64,000 nucleotides of DNA from Foetidibacter luteolus (GTDB taxonomy: Bacteria; Bacteroidota; Bacteroidia; Chitinophagales; Chitinophagaceae): assembly GCF_009650435.1 (NCBI RefSeq), contig NZ_VVIP01000003.1, forward strand, positions 73,238-137,237. Direction: 5' to 3'. Both the position numbers and the translations under genes were made by a program. This document shows positions 40,112-50,386 of the stretch, piece after piece. The notes below the pieces were generated by a model, which saw only the letters and a list, made by a program, of their open reading frames with translations, had not been told where the DNA came from and did not search any database. How positions within the stretch are numbered: the first letter of the stretch is position 1; every line of letters begins with the position of its first letter.

Positions 40112-41728
40112 ATGAAAAAAGTATCTGCATATACCTTCTTTTTATTTTTTATAATGGGCGTGCTATGCTCCTGTCACAAGGTAGCCGTACCAGTATCTAC
40201 CGAGTTAACACCCGACGTATTTCCGAAGGATTCGGAACAGTTTGTACAAGCTGCGGGGCCAGCTTACGTGGCTTTGCGCGGCAACTATGGAGTTGAGTAT
40301 TTTTTTCAGCAATCTTTCAGCACAGATGAAGGAATTATGCCTGCAAGGGGTGGTAACTGGTACGATGGCGGACAGAATAAAGAAATGCACTATCATACCT
40401 GGACGAAAGATAACGGATATGTTAATGGCAACTGGTATTGGCTGGCTGCTACTATAGGAGCCACTAACCAGGCGGTTTCCATTCTTAATAAAAACATGTC
40501 CCCGGGTAACTTCAAGCAAACCACTCTTGCAGAACTTAAAATGGTAAGGGCCCTTGCTTACTTTATGCTGATGGATAATTACGGCAACGTGCCAATTGAT
40601 ACCCTTTACGGGGATTTCTCTCCTAAGCCTAATGTACCCCGGGCGCAGGTATTTGATTTTATTGAAGCCGAAATAAGCGCCTGTTTGCCTTATTTAAGCA
40701 ATGCGACAGGTATTACCACATATGGCCGTCCAAATTTGTATACTGCGTACGCACTGCTTGCCAAGATGTACCTTAATGCCGAGCAATACACAGGCTCGGC
40801 CCGTAACGAGGATTGCATTGCAGCCTGCGATGCCATTATACAAAGCGGTAAATACAGCCTGGAACCGAAGGATGGCTATCTTAAAATGTTTTATCCGGAT
40901 AATGGCCCTCAAACAAAAGAATTCATCTTTGCCATTCCTTACGATCCGACGGCTTCCAATTCCTTCCCCTTCAGAAGTGTTAATCTGCACTCCCGCTACG
41001 ATGTTCCCCGGAGTGAGCGTGCTAAATTTGCATTACCATTTACACCCAGTGGGCCTGCAAGTACTTTGCCGGAATACTATGCATTCTTCAACGATGCCAA
41101 CGACGTAAGGAACGGACAGTGGCTGACAGGATTACAGTATATGAACGACGGAATTACACCTATAATGGTAACCACAACCAATCAGGGTTATGATCAGTTC
41201 TATTCCGGCGCCGATCCGTCTGGTGCCTATCAGTATCATGTAAATCTTACCCCGGATGTTGTCTTGCGGCAAGATGAAGCGCAGTTTGATGCAGGTAACG
41301 ATGAAATAGCCTGGAATATGGGCTATCGAAATATCAAATTTTACCCAGACGGCACCTCACCGAACCGCAACCAGAACAATGACATCCCGGTGTTCAGGTA
41401 TGCCGATATACTGCTCATGAAAGCAGAGGCCATTTTGAGGGGCGGCAGTGTAACAAACGGTCAAACTGCTTTATCCCTGGTTAACCAGGTTAGAGCGGAA
41501 CGTACAACAACTGCTGCCTGGAGCACCGTAACGCTGGAAATGCTTTATGGGGAGCGAACACGGGAATTTGCATGGGAAGGCTGGCGCCGCAACGACATGA
41601 TACGTTTTGGCAAATATGAAGGGCATTGGGGGTATAAAACGGATGCTGATGTAAACCACCGTATATTCCCGATACCTACCAATGCATTAACCCTCAATCC
41701 CGCACTAACTCAAAATCCAGGGTATTAA
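40112..41728 (+). CDS. SusD-like glycan-binding lipoprotein
   Basis: 538 residues with lipoprotein signal (FFLFFIMGVLCSC). The SusD fold of TPR-type helices is shown by MVRALAYFMLMDNYGNVPID, TAYALLAKMYLNAEQY and the C-terminal ERTREFAWEGWRRNDMIRFG, the standard RagB/SusD ending. It forms the lid on the SusC-like transporter. A hairpin follows the stop. The glycan is probably rich in N-acetylglucosamine, judging by the GH89 gene downstream. Confidence 0.95.
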   Translation: MKKVSAYTFFLFFIMGVLCSCHKVAVPVSTELTPDVFPKDSEQFVQAAGPAYVALRGNYGVEYFFQQSFSTDEGIMPARGGNWYDGGQNKEMHYHTWTKDNGYVNGNWYWLAATIGATNQAVSILNKNMSPGNFKQTTLAELKMVRALAYFMLMDNYGNVPIDTLYGDFSPKPNVPRAQVFDFIEAEISACLPYLSNATGITTYGRPNLYTAYALLAKMYLNAEQYTGSARNEDCIAACDAIIQSGKYSLEPKDGYLKMFYPDNGPQTKEFIFAIPYDPTASNSFPFRSVNLHSRYDVPRSERAKFALPFTPSGPASTLPEYYAFFNDANDVRNGQWLTGLQYMNDGITPIMVTTTNQGYDQFYSGADPSGAYQYHVNLTPDVVLRQDEAQFDAGNDEIAWNMGYRNIKFYPDGTSPNRNQNNDIPVFRYADILLMKAEAILRGGSVTNGQTALSLVNQVRAERTTTAAWSTVTLEMLYGERTREFAWEGWRRNDMIRFGKYEGHWGYKTDADVNHRIFPIPTNALTLNPALTQNPGY

Positions 41729-41752
41729 TTTTTATCAACACAGACAACACAG

Positions 41753-41785
41753 ACAACACAGGCAGAGGAATGCCTGTGTTGTCCA
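41753..41785 (+). terminator. Hairpin after susD
   Basis: Twelve-base arms ACAACACAGGCA / TGCCTGTGTTGT with a short loop. There is no T tract, so it may be a processing or 3'-end-stabilising structure rather than a full terminator. Confidence 0.55.
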
Positions 41786-42308
41786 CGTGTGGAGTAGATG
41801 CGGCCCGGACAGTGTTGCTGATCACTTATTGGACATAATTTGTATTGCACGGAGATGGCTTAATAATGTTGACCGTATTATGCCGAATAGCGGACAAGGA
41901 CCTGAAGAGTGCGACGCAACTGGGTTTAATAGCAGTACCGAAAGTTTGGCTCATAAAAAACACTGCACTAAATGTTGCTCTCTATTATAAACAAATTCTG
42001 TATACTTCTAAGATACGATTTGATTTTTTGGAATACTACTCCGAACATTACGTCGGCGCATCAATCATTTGAGGGTAGCTTCTATTCGCAGAGATGCGAT
42101 AGAGTGAGGCAAGAGCTCACCTTGTTAATCATGCACAATTTCAGTTCTGAGAATATATCCCAACCGCAGCGTAAAGCCTTTTATCGTCAGCAATAAAGAT
42201 CTCACACATTTGTGATGCGAAAAAAAGATGGGTGCAGGAATCGCAGCATTCCTGTGGAATTTTAACTGACATTCTAATATAATCCTGCAACAGCAGGTAT
42301 ATCTTATA
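41786..42308. repeat. Intergenic region with family B repeat
   Basis: About 520 bp before the acyltransferase gene. A family B copy lies at about 41880-41962 (GAGTGCGACGCAACTGGG...GGCTCATAAAA). No gene or other RNA was recognised in the rest. Confidence 0.55.
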
Positions 42309-43547
42309 ATGGATAAAAACATTTTGGAAAACGGCGGGGCATCAGACATAAAGCCTGTAAATCATGGCCGGTTATATTCTTTGGATGCCTTGCGCGGTTT
42401 CGACATGTTCTGGATAGTAAGTGGTGAAGGCATATTTCACAGCCTGGCTGACGCAGTGATGCTGGATCGTAATTTGACACGCAATCCCGAGAACTTTCGA
42501 ATAGCAATCAATGGAAACCTGTCCTGGTGGGAAACGGCAGTGGTGGCATTGAGCAACCAATTGCATCATTCTCCGTGGAATGGTTTCACTTTTTATGATC
42601 TTATTTTCCCATTGTTCATATTTGTATCAGGAGTTTCCATGCCTTTTTCCATTGGAGCCCAGTTGGACAGCAGTGGCGTAAGCAAGGGCCAGGTGAAAAA
42701 AAAGATATACAACAGTCTGCTGAAACGTACCCTTATACTGTTGTTACTTGGAATGGTAGTAAATGGTTTGTTGCAGTGGAAGGGATATGAGCAAACAAGA
42801 TTTGCCAGTGTACTTGGCCGTATTGCGTTATCCTGTTTTTTTGCTGCAATTATTTATATTAACACTACTTGGCGCGGACAGGTATATTGGTTGCTGGGTT
42901 TGTTATTGGGTTACTGGATTATCCTGTCGTGGTGCCCGGTACCTGGATTTGGTGCAGGCGTAATTACTCCGGACGGTAATTTTAGCGGCTATGTTGACAG
43001 GCTGTTGTTACCGGGAAAGCTGCACCGGCGAATGTATGATCCTGAAGGACTTTTGTCAACCCTGCCTGCCATCGCAACAGCCATCCTCGGTGTACTTGCA
43101 GGAAGCCTTATGCGTTGGCAATCACCGCATTATACCCCAATCAAAAAGTTTAGGATATTACTTATAACCGCATTGCTGATGTTACTGGCCGGAGTGTGCT
43201 GGGGAGTTGTATTTCCTATCAACAAACCCATGTGGACGAGCTCTTTCGTGTTGTATGCGGGAGGTTGGAGCGCCCTGCTGCTTGCCTTGTTTTATTATAC
43301 CACAGATATAAAGATGTACCGCAAATGGGCATCCCCATTTGTATGGATGGGCAGGAATTCCATCCTGATATATTTGGCTGCACATGGTCTTGTGAATTTT
43401 GAATCCACCTCACAGTTTCTGTTTGGCGGCATAATAAACTTACTTCCCCAAATATGGCATGGCGCAGCATTATGGTTTGGTGTCAGTTTGATACAATTCT
43501 GGGGGCTTCATTTTTTATATAGGCGAAAGATATTCTGGAAAATATAA
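42309..43547 (+). CDS. HGSNAT-like membrane acyltransferase (DUF5009 type)
   Basis: 412 residues with about ten membrane spans. The start RLYSLDALRGFDMFWIVSGE is the hallmark of the heparan-alpha-glucosaminide N-acetyltransferase/DUF5009 family. HSPWNGFTFYDLIFPLFIFV carries the conserved His. In lysosomes the family acetylates terminal glucosamine of heparan. Here it precedes an alpha-N-acetylglucosaminidase gene by 78 bp on the same strand, matching the order of steps in the lysosomal pathway. Acetyl transfer across the inner membrane is inference. Confidence 0.88.
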   Translation: MDKNILENGGASDIKPVNHGRLYSLDALRGFDMFWIVSGEGIFHSLADAVMLDRNLTRNPENFRIAINGNLSWWETAVVALSNQLHHSPWNGFTFYDLIFPLFIFVSGVSMPFSIGAQLDSSGVSKGQVKKKIYNSLLKRTLILLLLGMVVNGLLQWKGYEQTRFASVLGRIALSCFFAAIIYINTTWRGQVYWLLGLLLGYWIILSWCPVPGFGAGVITPDGNFSGYVDRLLLPGKLHRRMYDPEGLLSTLPAIATAILGVLAGSLMRWQSPHYTPIKKFRILLITALLMLLAGVCWGVVFPINKPMWTSSFVLYAGGWSALLLALFYYTTDIKMYRKWASPFVWMGRNSILIYLAAHGLVNFESTSQFLFGGIINLLPQIWHGAALWFGVSLIQFWGLHFLYRRKIFWKI

Positions 43548-43625
43548 GCCAGTAGTGGCCAGGGTTGTTTTAAAGGGGAAAGCGGAATTGTACATCTTAC
43601 ATTTTTATTTTAAAAAACTTGAATA

Positions 43626-45830
43626 ATGACTGTAACGAGGTTTTTATTAGCAATATCTATATCAGTATGCTTCAATACTTTGCAGGCTCAACTGGATGTA
43701 GCCGCTTCTGAGGCTCTGATTAAAAGAGTTTTGCCATCTCATGCTTCGCACTTTATTGTAACAAAGTTGGATTCTACAGACCAAAAAGATGTATTCGGAA
43801 TTGATACTGCAGGCAATAAAATTGTATTAAAAGGCAACAATGGTGTATCTGTTGCATCGGCACTGTACTACTATCTAACAGAATACTGCCATGCCCAGAT
43901 AACATGGAATGGGGTCAACATTCGCATGCCTGTAGTTTTGCCAAAGCCAGGTAATCCGGTCAGAAAAACATCGCCCTACCAATATCGCTATTACCTTAAT
44001 TACTGCACGTTTAACTACAGTATGGCCTGGTGGGATTGGCAGCGCTGGGAGAAGGAGATTGACTGGATGGCGCTGCATGGCATCAACCTGCCGCTGGCTA
44101 TCACAGGTGAAGAATATACGTGGTATCTGGTATATAAAGAAATGGGGCTTACGGACGAGGAACTGAAGAAATTCTTTACAGGGCCTGCCTATTTTGCCTG
44201 GTTCTGGATGGGTAACATTGATGGATGGGGTGGGCCTCTTCCACTTAGCTGGATGGAGAGTCATTATAAACTGCAGAAAAAAATTCTACAGCGCCAACGG
44301 GCCTTGGGAATGAAGCCCGTACTGCCGGCTTTTACAGGACATGTCCCTTCGGCCCTTAAGGCCAGGTTTCCCAAAGCAAAACTCAAGGCCACTAACTGGA
44401 CAAACGGTTTTGCCGACACATACATTTTGGATGTAGAAGACCCTTTGTTTGCGCAGATAGGTAAGAAATTCTTACAGAAGCAAACAGAGCTCCTGGGTAC
44501 AGACCATTTGTATAGTGCTGACACTTTTAATGAGAATGAACCTCCTTCAGACGATCCTGCCTACCTGTCGCAGCTAAGTGCCCGTGTGTACGATGGTATG
44601 CACGAGGCTGATACGGCGGCCGTCTGGGTAATGCAGGGGTGGCTATTTTATAGCGACAGGAAGTTTTGGAACGAGCCGCAGACCGAGGCATTGCTGAAAG
44701 CGGTGCCAGATGACAAGATGATAATTCTTGACCTTGCTACTGAAATAGAACCGGTTTGGAAGCGTACCGATGCGTTTTATGGTAAGCCCTGGATATGGAA
44801 TATGATTCACAATTTCGGAGGGAATACCAACTTATTTGGACGTATGGAAACCGTTGCCAATGAGCCTGCCAAAGCATTGCACGATCCAAAAAGCGGCAAG
44901 CTGAAAGGAATCGGCCTTACCATGGAGGGCATAGAGCAAAACCCGGTGATGTATGAGTTGATGACCCAGCATATCTGGCAGGACACCGTCATCAAAATAG
45001 ATGAATGGTTACCACGTTATGTTCGCAACAGGTATGGCGTGGAAAACAAAGATGCGCTTGCAGCATGGGAAACACTACGTAAGACCGCGTATGCTGTACC
45101 TGGAGAAAAATACATTAGAGATGGCGCTGAGTCGGTAATACAGGCGAGACCTACCTTTGATTCCATGACCCGCTGGGCCAAAACCAGGCTTAACTACAAA
45201 GCAACTGATCTGTTGCCGGCCTGGGATGCCCTCGTAAAAGCTGCCGATGCCTGTCACGGCAGTAGCGGCTTTCTTTACGATTTGGTGGATGTTACCAGGC
45301 AGGTGCTTGCAGATTATGCCCTGCCGGTGCAGCAGCATATAGCTGCAGCTTATTTACGTAAAGACCTTGCCGGATTTAAAAAATACTGTTCTCTCTTTAC
45401 CGACCTCATCAACGACCTGGATAAGCTACTGGCCACGCAAAAAGATTTTTTGTTGGGCCCTTGGGTGGAAACGGCCAGGGCCTGGGGGAATAATGCAAAA
45501 GAAAAGGCATTGTACGAAATGAATGCCAAAGACCTGATAACTTTATGGGGGTATAGTGATTGCCCATTGCATGAATATTCCTGCCGCCAGTGGTCCGGGC
45601 TTTTGAAAGATTTTTACAAACCAAGATGGGAGCTTTTTTTTGAAGCTGCACAAAAGGCTTTGGTTAAAGGCGTGGAGCTGGATGTTGCGGCTTTTGACAG
45701 GGAAATTTCGTCATGGGAGTGGAAATGGGTAAACAGCCGTAAATCTTATCCAGTAAAACCCTCTGGTGAGCCAGGTATCACTGTGAAGCAAATCTATACC
45801 AAATACAGGAAGCTGGTCGCGGCCTGGTAA
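43626..45830 (+). CDS. Alpha-N-acetylglucosaminidase, GH89 (NAGLU-like)
   Basis: 734 residues with a signal peptide (LLAISISVCFNTLQAQ). The NAGLU N-terminal domain is followed by the catalytic barrel: YYLNYCTFNYSMAWWDWQRW, EKEIDWMALHGINLPLAITG, the acid/base region SADTFNENEPPSDD, and the nucleophile region GIGLTMEGIEQNPVMYEL. The C-terminal all-helical domain is present. GH89 removes terminal alpha-linked GlcNAc from heparan-type chains or mucin glycans. It is the only glycosidase in this locus and points to the target glycan. Confidence 0.94.
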   Translation: MTVTRFLLAISISVCFNTLQAQLDVAASEALIKRVLPSHASHFIVTKLDSTDQKDVFGIDTAGNKIVLKGNNGVSVASALYYYLTEYCHAQITWNGVNIRMPVVLPKPGNPVRKTSPYQYRYYLNYCTFNYSMAWWDWQRWEKEIDWMALHGINLPLAITGEEYTWYLVYKEMGLTDEELKKFFTGPAYFAWFWMGNIDGWGGPLPLSWMESHYKLQKKILQRQRALGMKPVLPAFTGHVPSALKARFPKAKLKATNWTNGFADTYILDVEDPLFAQIGKKFLQKQTELLGTDHLYSADTFNENEPPSDDPAYLSQLSARVYDGMHEADTAAVWVMQGWLFYSDRKFWNEPQTEALLKAVPDDKMIILDLATEIEPVWKRTDAFYGKPWIWNMIHNFGGNTNLFGRMETVANEPAKALHDPKSGKLKGIGLTMEGIEQNPVMYELMTQHIWQDTVIKIDEWLPRYVRNRYGVENKDALAAWETLRKTAYAVPGEKYIRDGAESVIQARPTFDSMTRWAKTRLNYKATDLLPAWDALVKAADACHGSSGFLYDLVDVTRQVLADYALPVQQHIAAAYLRKDLAGFKKYCSLFTDLINDLDKLLATQKDFLLGPWVETARAWGNNAKEKALYEMNAKDLITLWGYSDCPLHEYSCRQWSGLLKDFYKPRWELFFEAAQKALVKGVELDVAAFDREISSWEWKWVNSRKSYPVKPSGEPGITVKQIYTKYRKLVAAW

Positions 45831-45894
45831 TGAGGCTGACAGCGGCGAAGCGGTATGTTTCGTCGACCAATACGTTAACCGCAATGCAGTTGAT

Positions 45895-46482
45895 ATGACA
45901 GGAAGGCAAAAGGTTTTAAGGGCAGTTTACCCCTTGTGGATGGGCTTAACAAAACTTACGGGAAAAAATACGGATGCAGAAACCAACCGGCAGCATGCGG
46001 TGCCGCCTGTTTCTTTTTACAGCCTGCACAGCACCCTTAACAACGGGAAGTATTTTTCATTTGAACAGCTAAAAGGTAAAAAGGTGTTGTTGGTAAATAC
46101 CGCCAGCGATTGTGGTTACACCGGCCAGTACAGCCAATTGCAGCAATTACAGGATAAGGCCGGCGAAAAACTGGTAATACTGGCTTTTCCCGCCAACGAT
46201 TTTAAACAGCAGGAACAGGGGTCGGATGCGCAAATTGCCGCCTTTTGCCACCGTAATTACGGCATCAGTTTTCCGCTGATGCAAAAAACGGTGGTTGTAA
46301 AAGGCGCTGAACAAAACCCTGTGTTCACATGGCTTACCGATAAAACCCTTAATGGCTGGAACAACCGCCCGCCAGGCTGGAATTTTTCCAAATACCTGGT
46401 AAACGAAAACGGTATTTTAACCGGTTACTTTGGCCCTTCGGTTTCTCCGTTAAGCAAACAGTTGCTGCAAGCCGTTGAATAA
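45895..46482 (+). CDS. Glutathione peroxidase-family protein
   Basis: 195 residues. The thioredoxin-like peroxidase fold is shown by NTASDCGYTGQYSQLQQL with the peroxidatic Cys, LAFPANDFKQQEQGS with the conserved Gln, and WNFSKYLVNENG with the conserved Trp. The N-terminal ~45 residues are an extension without a clear signal. It reduces hydroperoxides, probably with thioredoxin as in most bacterial members. It stands alone. Confidence 0.9.
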   Translation: MTGRQKVLRAVYPLWMGLTKLTGKNTDAETNRQHAVPPVSFYSLHSTLNNGKYFSFEQLKGKKVLLVNTASDCGYTGQYSQLQQLQDKAGEKLVILAFPANDFKQQEQGSDAQIAAFCHRNYGISFPLMQKTVVVKGAEQNPVFTWLTDKTLNGWNNRPPGWNFSKYLVNENGILTGYFGPSVSPLSKQLLQAVE

Positions 46483-46567
46483 CCATTATGGCCGCCCGCC
46501 AGTTAAAAAACCGCTTCAACTGCGCAACCGCTATATTTGCACTCCAATATAACAAAGCAGCTATTTC

Positions 46568-48982
46568 ATGACAATTTCTTATAACTGGTTGTGCGAGTAT
46601 TTACCGGAGCGTATTGAGCCGGAAAGATTATCCAAAATTCTTACCTCTATTGGCCTTGAAGTGGAGAGCCTGGAGAAGTTTGAGAGCATTAAAGGCAGCC
46701 TTGCCGGCCTTGTAGTGGGTGAAGTGCTATCCTGCGAACAACACCCTAATGCGGATAAGCTTAAACTTACCAAAGTAAATACCGGCCAGCCGGAACCTCT
46801 GCAGATTGTATGCGGCGCCAGCAATGTGGCTGCCGGCCAAAAAGTGGTGGTGGCTACAGTAGGCACTACCATTTACCCGGTTAACGGCGAACCAATTACC
46901 ATGAAAGTGGCCAAAATACGTGGCGAAGAAAGCTACGGCATGATTTGCGCCGAAGATGAAATAGGCCTGGGCAACAGCCATGACGGCATTATTGTATTAC
47001 CCGCAGATATTAAAGCCGGTACACCCGCCGCGGAATACTTTAAAGTTTACCACGACTATGTTTACGAAATAGGCCTTACGCCCAACCGCATAGATGCCAT
47101 GAGCCACCTGGGCACCGCCCGGGATGTTTGCGCCTACCTTACACACCATGTAAAAAACGATAGCAAGCCCAAAACGCCTTTCGTAAATGCATTTAAGGCA
47201 GATAACCACAACCTGCCTATACAGGTTAAAATTGAAAACGCTACGGCCTGCCAGCGCTATTCCGGTGTAAGCATTACCGGCGTTACGGTAAAAGAGTCGC
47301 CGCAGTGGTTAAAAAACCGGCTGTTGTCAATAGGCCAGCGCCCCATTAACAACATTGTTGATATTACCAATTTTGTGCTGCACGAAACCGGCCAGCCGCT
47401 GCATGCTTTTGATGCTGATGCCATTACCGGCAACACCGTTGTGGTAAAAAACCTGCCTGCCGATACCATTTTTACAACACTGGACGGTAAAGAACGCAAA
47501 CTTTTTGCCGAAGACCTTATGATTTGCAATGCATCAGAAGGCATGTGCATAGCGGGTGTATTTGGTGGCATTGGCAGCGGCGTTAAAGAAACCACCCGCA
47601 ACATTTTTTTAGAGAGCGCTTGGTTTAACCCGGTGGATATACGGCGCACATCCCTGAAGCATGGCTTAAGAACAGATGCCGCGGCCCGGTTTGAAAAAGG
47701 GGTGGATATATCCAACACCGTTACCGTGCTTAAGCGTGCCGCATTGCTGATAAAGGAAATTGCCGGTGGCGAAATTGCCAGCGACGTGGTGGATGTGTAC
47801 CCCAGCCCCAAAGAAAAAACGCATGTGCCGCTGAAGCACCATTACCTTAAAAAGTTAAGCGGTAAAAACTATCACCCGGATACGGTTAAAAAAATTCTGC
47901 TGGCATTGGGTTTTGAGTGGATTAAAGAAGGCATGGACGAAATATGGGTGGCTGCGCCTTACAGCAAGCCCGACATTAAATTGCCCGCTGATATTGTGGA
48001 AGAAATTGTGCGTATTGACGGCCTTGATAATATTACCATTCCTTCCAGCATTACCATTTCCCCGGCGGTGGAAGAGTTAGGTTTTAAGGAAAGCCTGCGG
48101 GAGAAAATTGCCAACTGGCTGGTGGGCCGCGGGTTTCACGAAATAATGACCAACTCCATCACCAACAGCAAATACTTTTCTGAAGAAACCCTGGCTACGG
48201 CTGTTAAAATGCTCAACAACCTTAGCGCAGACCTTGACATACTACGCCCCTCCATGCTGCAAACCGGCCTGGAAACCATTGCATACAACATTAACCGCAA
48301 GAACAGCAACCTGTTGTTGTTTGAGTTTGGTAAAACCTACAGCATAAAAAAAGCAGGCGCCTACAGCGAGGAAGAACGTTTGTGCCTGTACATAACCGGT
48401 ACGCAGGAAGGCGGCTGGCGTGAAAAAGCGAAGGGCTACGATTTCTACAGCGCCAAAGGGCTGGTGCAGGCGGTACTAAGTTGGTGCGGACTGCCCGCCG
48501 TTCAGTTTGACGCGGTTGAAAATGCCGCTGGCCTTAGCATTAAAGCCGCCAAGCAAATGCTGGGTTCGGTAACCGAAGTGCCCGGCAATGTGCTTTCCAT
48601 ATTCGACATAAGGCAGCCCGTGTATTTTGTGGACATGGATTTTGTGCAGCTTTTAAAACTGGTGGAAAAGCAAAAAATACGCTACCAGGAAGTGCCTAAG
48701 TTCCCGGCCGTGCAACGCGACCTGGCGCTGGTGGTTGACCGCGCCGTAAACTACGACAGCATTGAAAAAACGGTGGAGAAGCTACGCTTGCAAAAACTGC
48801 AGCAGGTGCGCCTGTTCGATGTGTTTGAAAGCGATAAACTGGGCGCCGGCAAAAAATCCGTGGCGGTTAGCTTTACCTTTCTCGACGAAGAAAAAACGCT
48901 TACCGATAAAGAAATAGACGCGTTTACCGGCAAGCTCATCAAAGCCTTTGAAGAAGAGCTGGGCGCCGAAATAAGAAAGTAA
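46568..48982 (+). CDS. pheT: Phenylalanyl-tRNA synthetase beta subunit
   Basis: 804 residues, full length. In order: N-terminal MTISYNWLCEYLPE; an EMAP-like tRNA-binding domain (GEVLSCEQHPNADKLKL); the B3/B4 editing region (RPINNIVDITNFVLHETGQP, FDAD); B5; the catalytic-like core; and the C-terminal anticodon-binding ferredoxin domain (PKFPAVQRDLALVVD). It pairs with PheS, which is not in the window. A hairpin follows the stop. Confidence 0.97.
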   Translation: MTISYNWLCEYLPERIEPERLSKILTSIGLEVESLEKFESIKGSLAGLVVGEVLSCEQHPNADKLKLTKVNTGQPEPLQIVCGASNVAAGQKVVVATVGTTIYPVNGEPITMKVAKIRGEESYGMICAEDEIGLGNSHDGIIVLPADIKAGTPAAEYFKVYHDYVYEIGLTPNRIDAMSHLGTARDVCAYLTHHVKNDSKPKTPFVNAFKADNHNLPIQVKIENATACQRYSGVSITGVTVKESPQWLKNRLLSIGQRPINNIVDITNFVLHETGQPLHAFDADAITGNTVVVKNLPADTIFTTLDGKERKLFAEDLMICNASEGMCIAGVFGGIGSGVKETTRNIFLESAWFNPVDIRRTSLKHGLRTDAAARFEKGVDISNTVTVLKRAALLIKEIAGGEIASDVVDVYPSPKEKTHVPLKHHYLKKLSGKNYHPDTVKKILLALGFEWIKEGMDEIWVAAPYSKPDIKLPADIVEEIVRIDGLDNITIPSSITISPAVEELGFKESLREKIANWLVGRGFHEIMTNSITNSKYFSEETLATAVKMLNNLSADLDILRPSMLQTGLETIAYNINRKNSNLLLFEFGKTYSIKKAGAYSEEERLCLYITGTQEGGWREKAKGYDFYSAKGLVQAVLSWCGLPAVQFDAVENAAGLSIKAAKQMLGSVTEVPGNVLSIFDIRQPVYFVDMDFVQLLKLVEKQKIRYQEVPKFPAVQRDLALVVDRAVNYDSIEKTVEKLRLQKLQQVRLFDVFESDKLGAGKKSVAVSFTFLDEEKTLTDKEIDAFTGKLIKAFEEELGAEIRK

Positions 48983-48987
48983 CATCC

Positions 48988-49022
48988 TGCCCTGCGCCAT
49001 TGGCGCAGGCAGTTACGTTTTA
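48988..49022 (+). terminator. Hairpin terminator after pheT
   Basis: CTGCGCC-ATTG-GGCGCAG hairpin 10 bp after the stop, followed by GTTACGTTTT. Moderate T tract. Confidence 0.6.
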
Positions 49023-49044
49023 TAATACCAGCGATATATCCCTG

Positions 49045-49232
49045 TGGCATCGTCCCTTGCGTCGCAATCCGTTCATCGGCTGGTATTTCATGGCATCTTT
49101 TCAGACCCGGGTAGGAAAACATCAAGTCAGAGACTTGATGCATACACCTGCGAAGTCCGGAGACTTCGCAGAGCAGCGCTGTAGTGTCTGCCACCGAAAG
49201 GTGCCAGACACGTTACCCAGCAAGAGGTTTGT
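49045..49232. repeat. Family B repeat plus hairpin repeats
   Basis: 49048-49112 is an inverted family B copy (CCTTGCGTCGCAATCCGTTC ... CAGACCCGGGTAGG). GACTTCGCAGAGCAGCGCTG at about 49153 recurs at 50323. GTGTCTGCCACC / GGTGCCAGACAC at 49188 matches the hairpin at 30490. No gene is visible in this gap. Confidence 0.65.
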
Positions 49233-49292
49233 TGATATCAGCCGAGCAGGCCACTAATTATATGCGCAAACCACGATGTTACATGCTGTGCC

Positions 49293-50129
49293 TTATTTTA
49301 GTACTGTTTCAAGTTCAACTTTTTCTACATTTTTATCATCCCGGATAAAATCCCTAAACCCGGCTGAATGTTGTCCGCCAACGATAACCAGTATTCTTTC
49401 GCCTGTTTTTTCTATTTGTTTTTGGATTAAGGAATACATATAAAGATTTCGTCTGAATCTTTCAGAAACAAAATAGGCGCCCGAAAAATCTTCACTACTT
49501 CCCGCTTTGTTGAATAAGCTTATGTAGCCACTATTTAGTTTGTCCTCAAGATCTTTGCTGTTAAAAAAGAGAAGCAATTCTTTTAAAGAGTTTTCTTGCT
49601 GAAATTTTGTGATAATTGTTTGAGCATACTCGCCAAACTCTTTTTGAATGTCATTCATTAAGTCATTTTGATTTGCTTTTTGAATAGCAGCTATCACAGT
49701 GTCATTGGGTTCGTTTATTATGTGATCAAAAGCATAAAGCTTCTTGTGCCCTAAATTCCTTGCAAGCCTGAATCCAAGTTGTTGAACCTCGCTGTCAAAA
49801 TACATCGTTTCGTTTTTTCCGTATTTCTGTTTTATGAGTTCAAAAGATGTGTCCCTCAAAAATAAACTATACAGCTCGTTCAATTCAGTCTGTTTGCTGT
49901 TTTCCCATTCAACAAAAATTTTGGTTGGTTTGTAAGCTTCAATTTGCTTTATAAGTTCATTGAGCTCTGTTTGCTTGTCTTTGCTGTTGATGTCAAAATC
50001 AACACCAAATTGCGATTTCACCAGGTGGAAATGAAATGTCCCCAAGGTCAAAATTTTGTTTTTTTCTTGTCCGAATGTAAATGTTGATAACAGCAGAAGT
50101 GAAACTAATGTCCTGAATTTCATTTTCAT
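49293..50129 (-). CDS. Secreted DUF5694-type protein
   Basis: 278 residues with signal peptide (RTLVSLLLLSTFTFGQ). The mature part starts ILTLGTFHFHLV and contains AYKPTKIFVEWEN and RILVIVGGQHSAGFRDFI, the pattern of DUF5694, distantly related to TraB/ChaN-like folds. The function is unknown. The gene is clearly more AT-rich than pheT and pabB around it, suggesting acquisition. An ATG two codons later is possible. Confidence 0.8.
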   Translation of the reverse strand: MKMKFRTLVSLLLLSTFTFGQEKNKILTLGTFHFHLVKSQFGVDFDINSKDKQTELNELIKQIEAYKPTKIFVEWENSKQTELNELYSLFLRDTSFELIKQKYGKNETMYFDSEVQQLGFRLARNLGHKKLYAFDHIINEPNDTVIAAIQKANQNDLMNDIQKEFGEYAQTIITKFQQENSLKELLLFFNSKDLEDKLNSGYISLFNKAGSSEDFSGAYFVSERFRRNLYMYSLIQKQIEKTGERILVIVGGQHSAGFRDFIRDDKNVEKVELETVLK

Positions 50130-50167
50130 AGTTAAATTATTTCAAAATACGGTTTGTTTAGTGTAGT

Positions 50168-50318
50168 AAACGTTCAGCCCGAAATCTAAACCGGCCGAAG
50201 ATACATAAGCTGAAAACATATCTTGTTGCATATCCGTGTTCGGTCAGCAGGATATGTAGCTGGTAATAACAGATGAGGATTTATTCGTCGCCCTGCAGAT
50301 GCAGAACTGTTGTTAGCA
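50168..50318. repeat. Long direct repeat R1
   Basis: About 150 bp, from AAACGTTCAGCCC through GCTGAAAACATATCTTGTTG and GTAGCTGGTAATAACAGATG to GCAGAACTGTTGTT. A copy with about nine-tenths identity in the same orientation lies at 51070-51226. The two copies flank the single gene at 50387-51019. Confidence 0.8.
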
Positions 50319-50386
50319 AAAGACTTCGCAGAGCAGCGCTGGGTGGCTCATTATTGCCAATACTATCTATTTGGTAGGCATCTATA

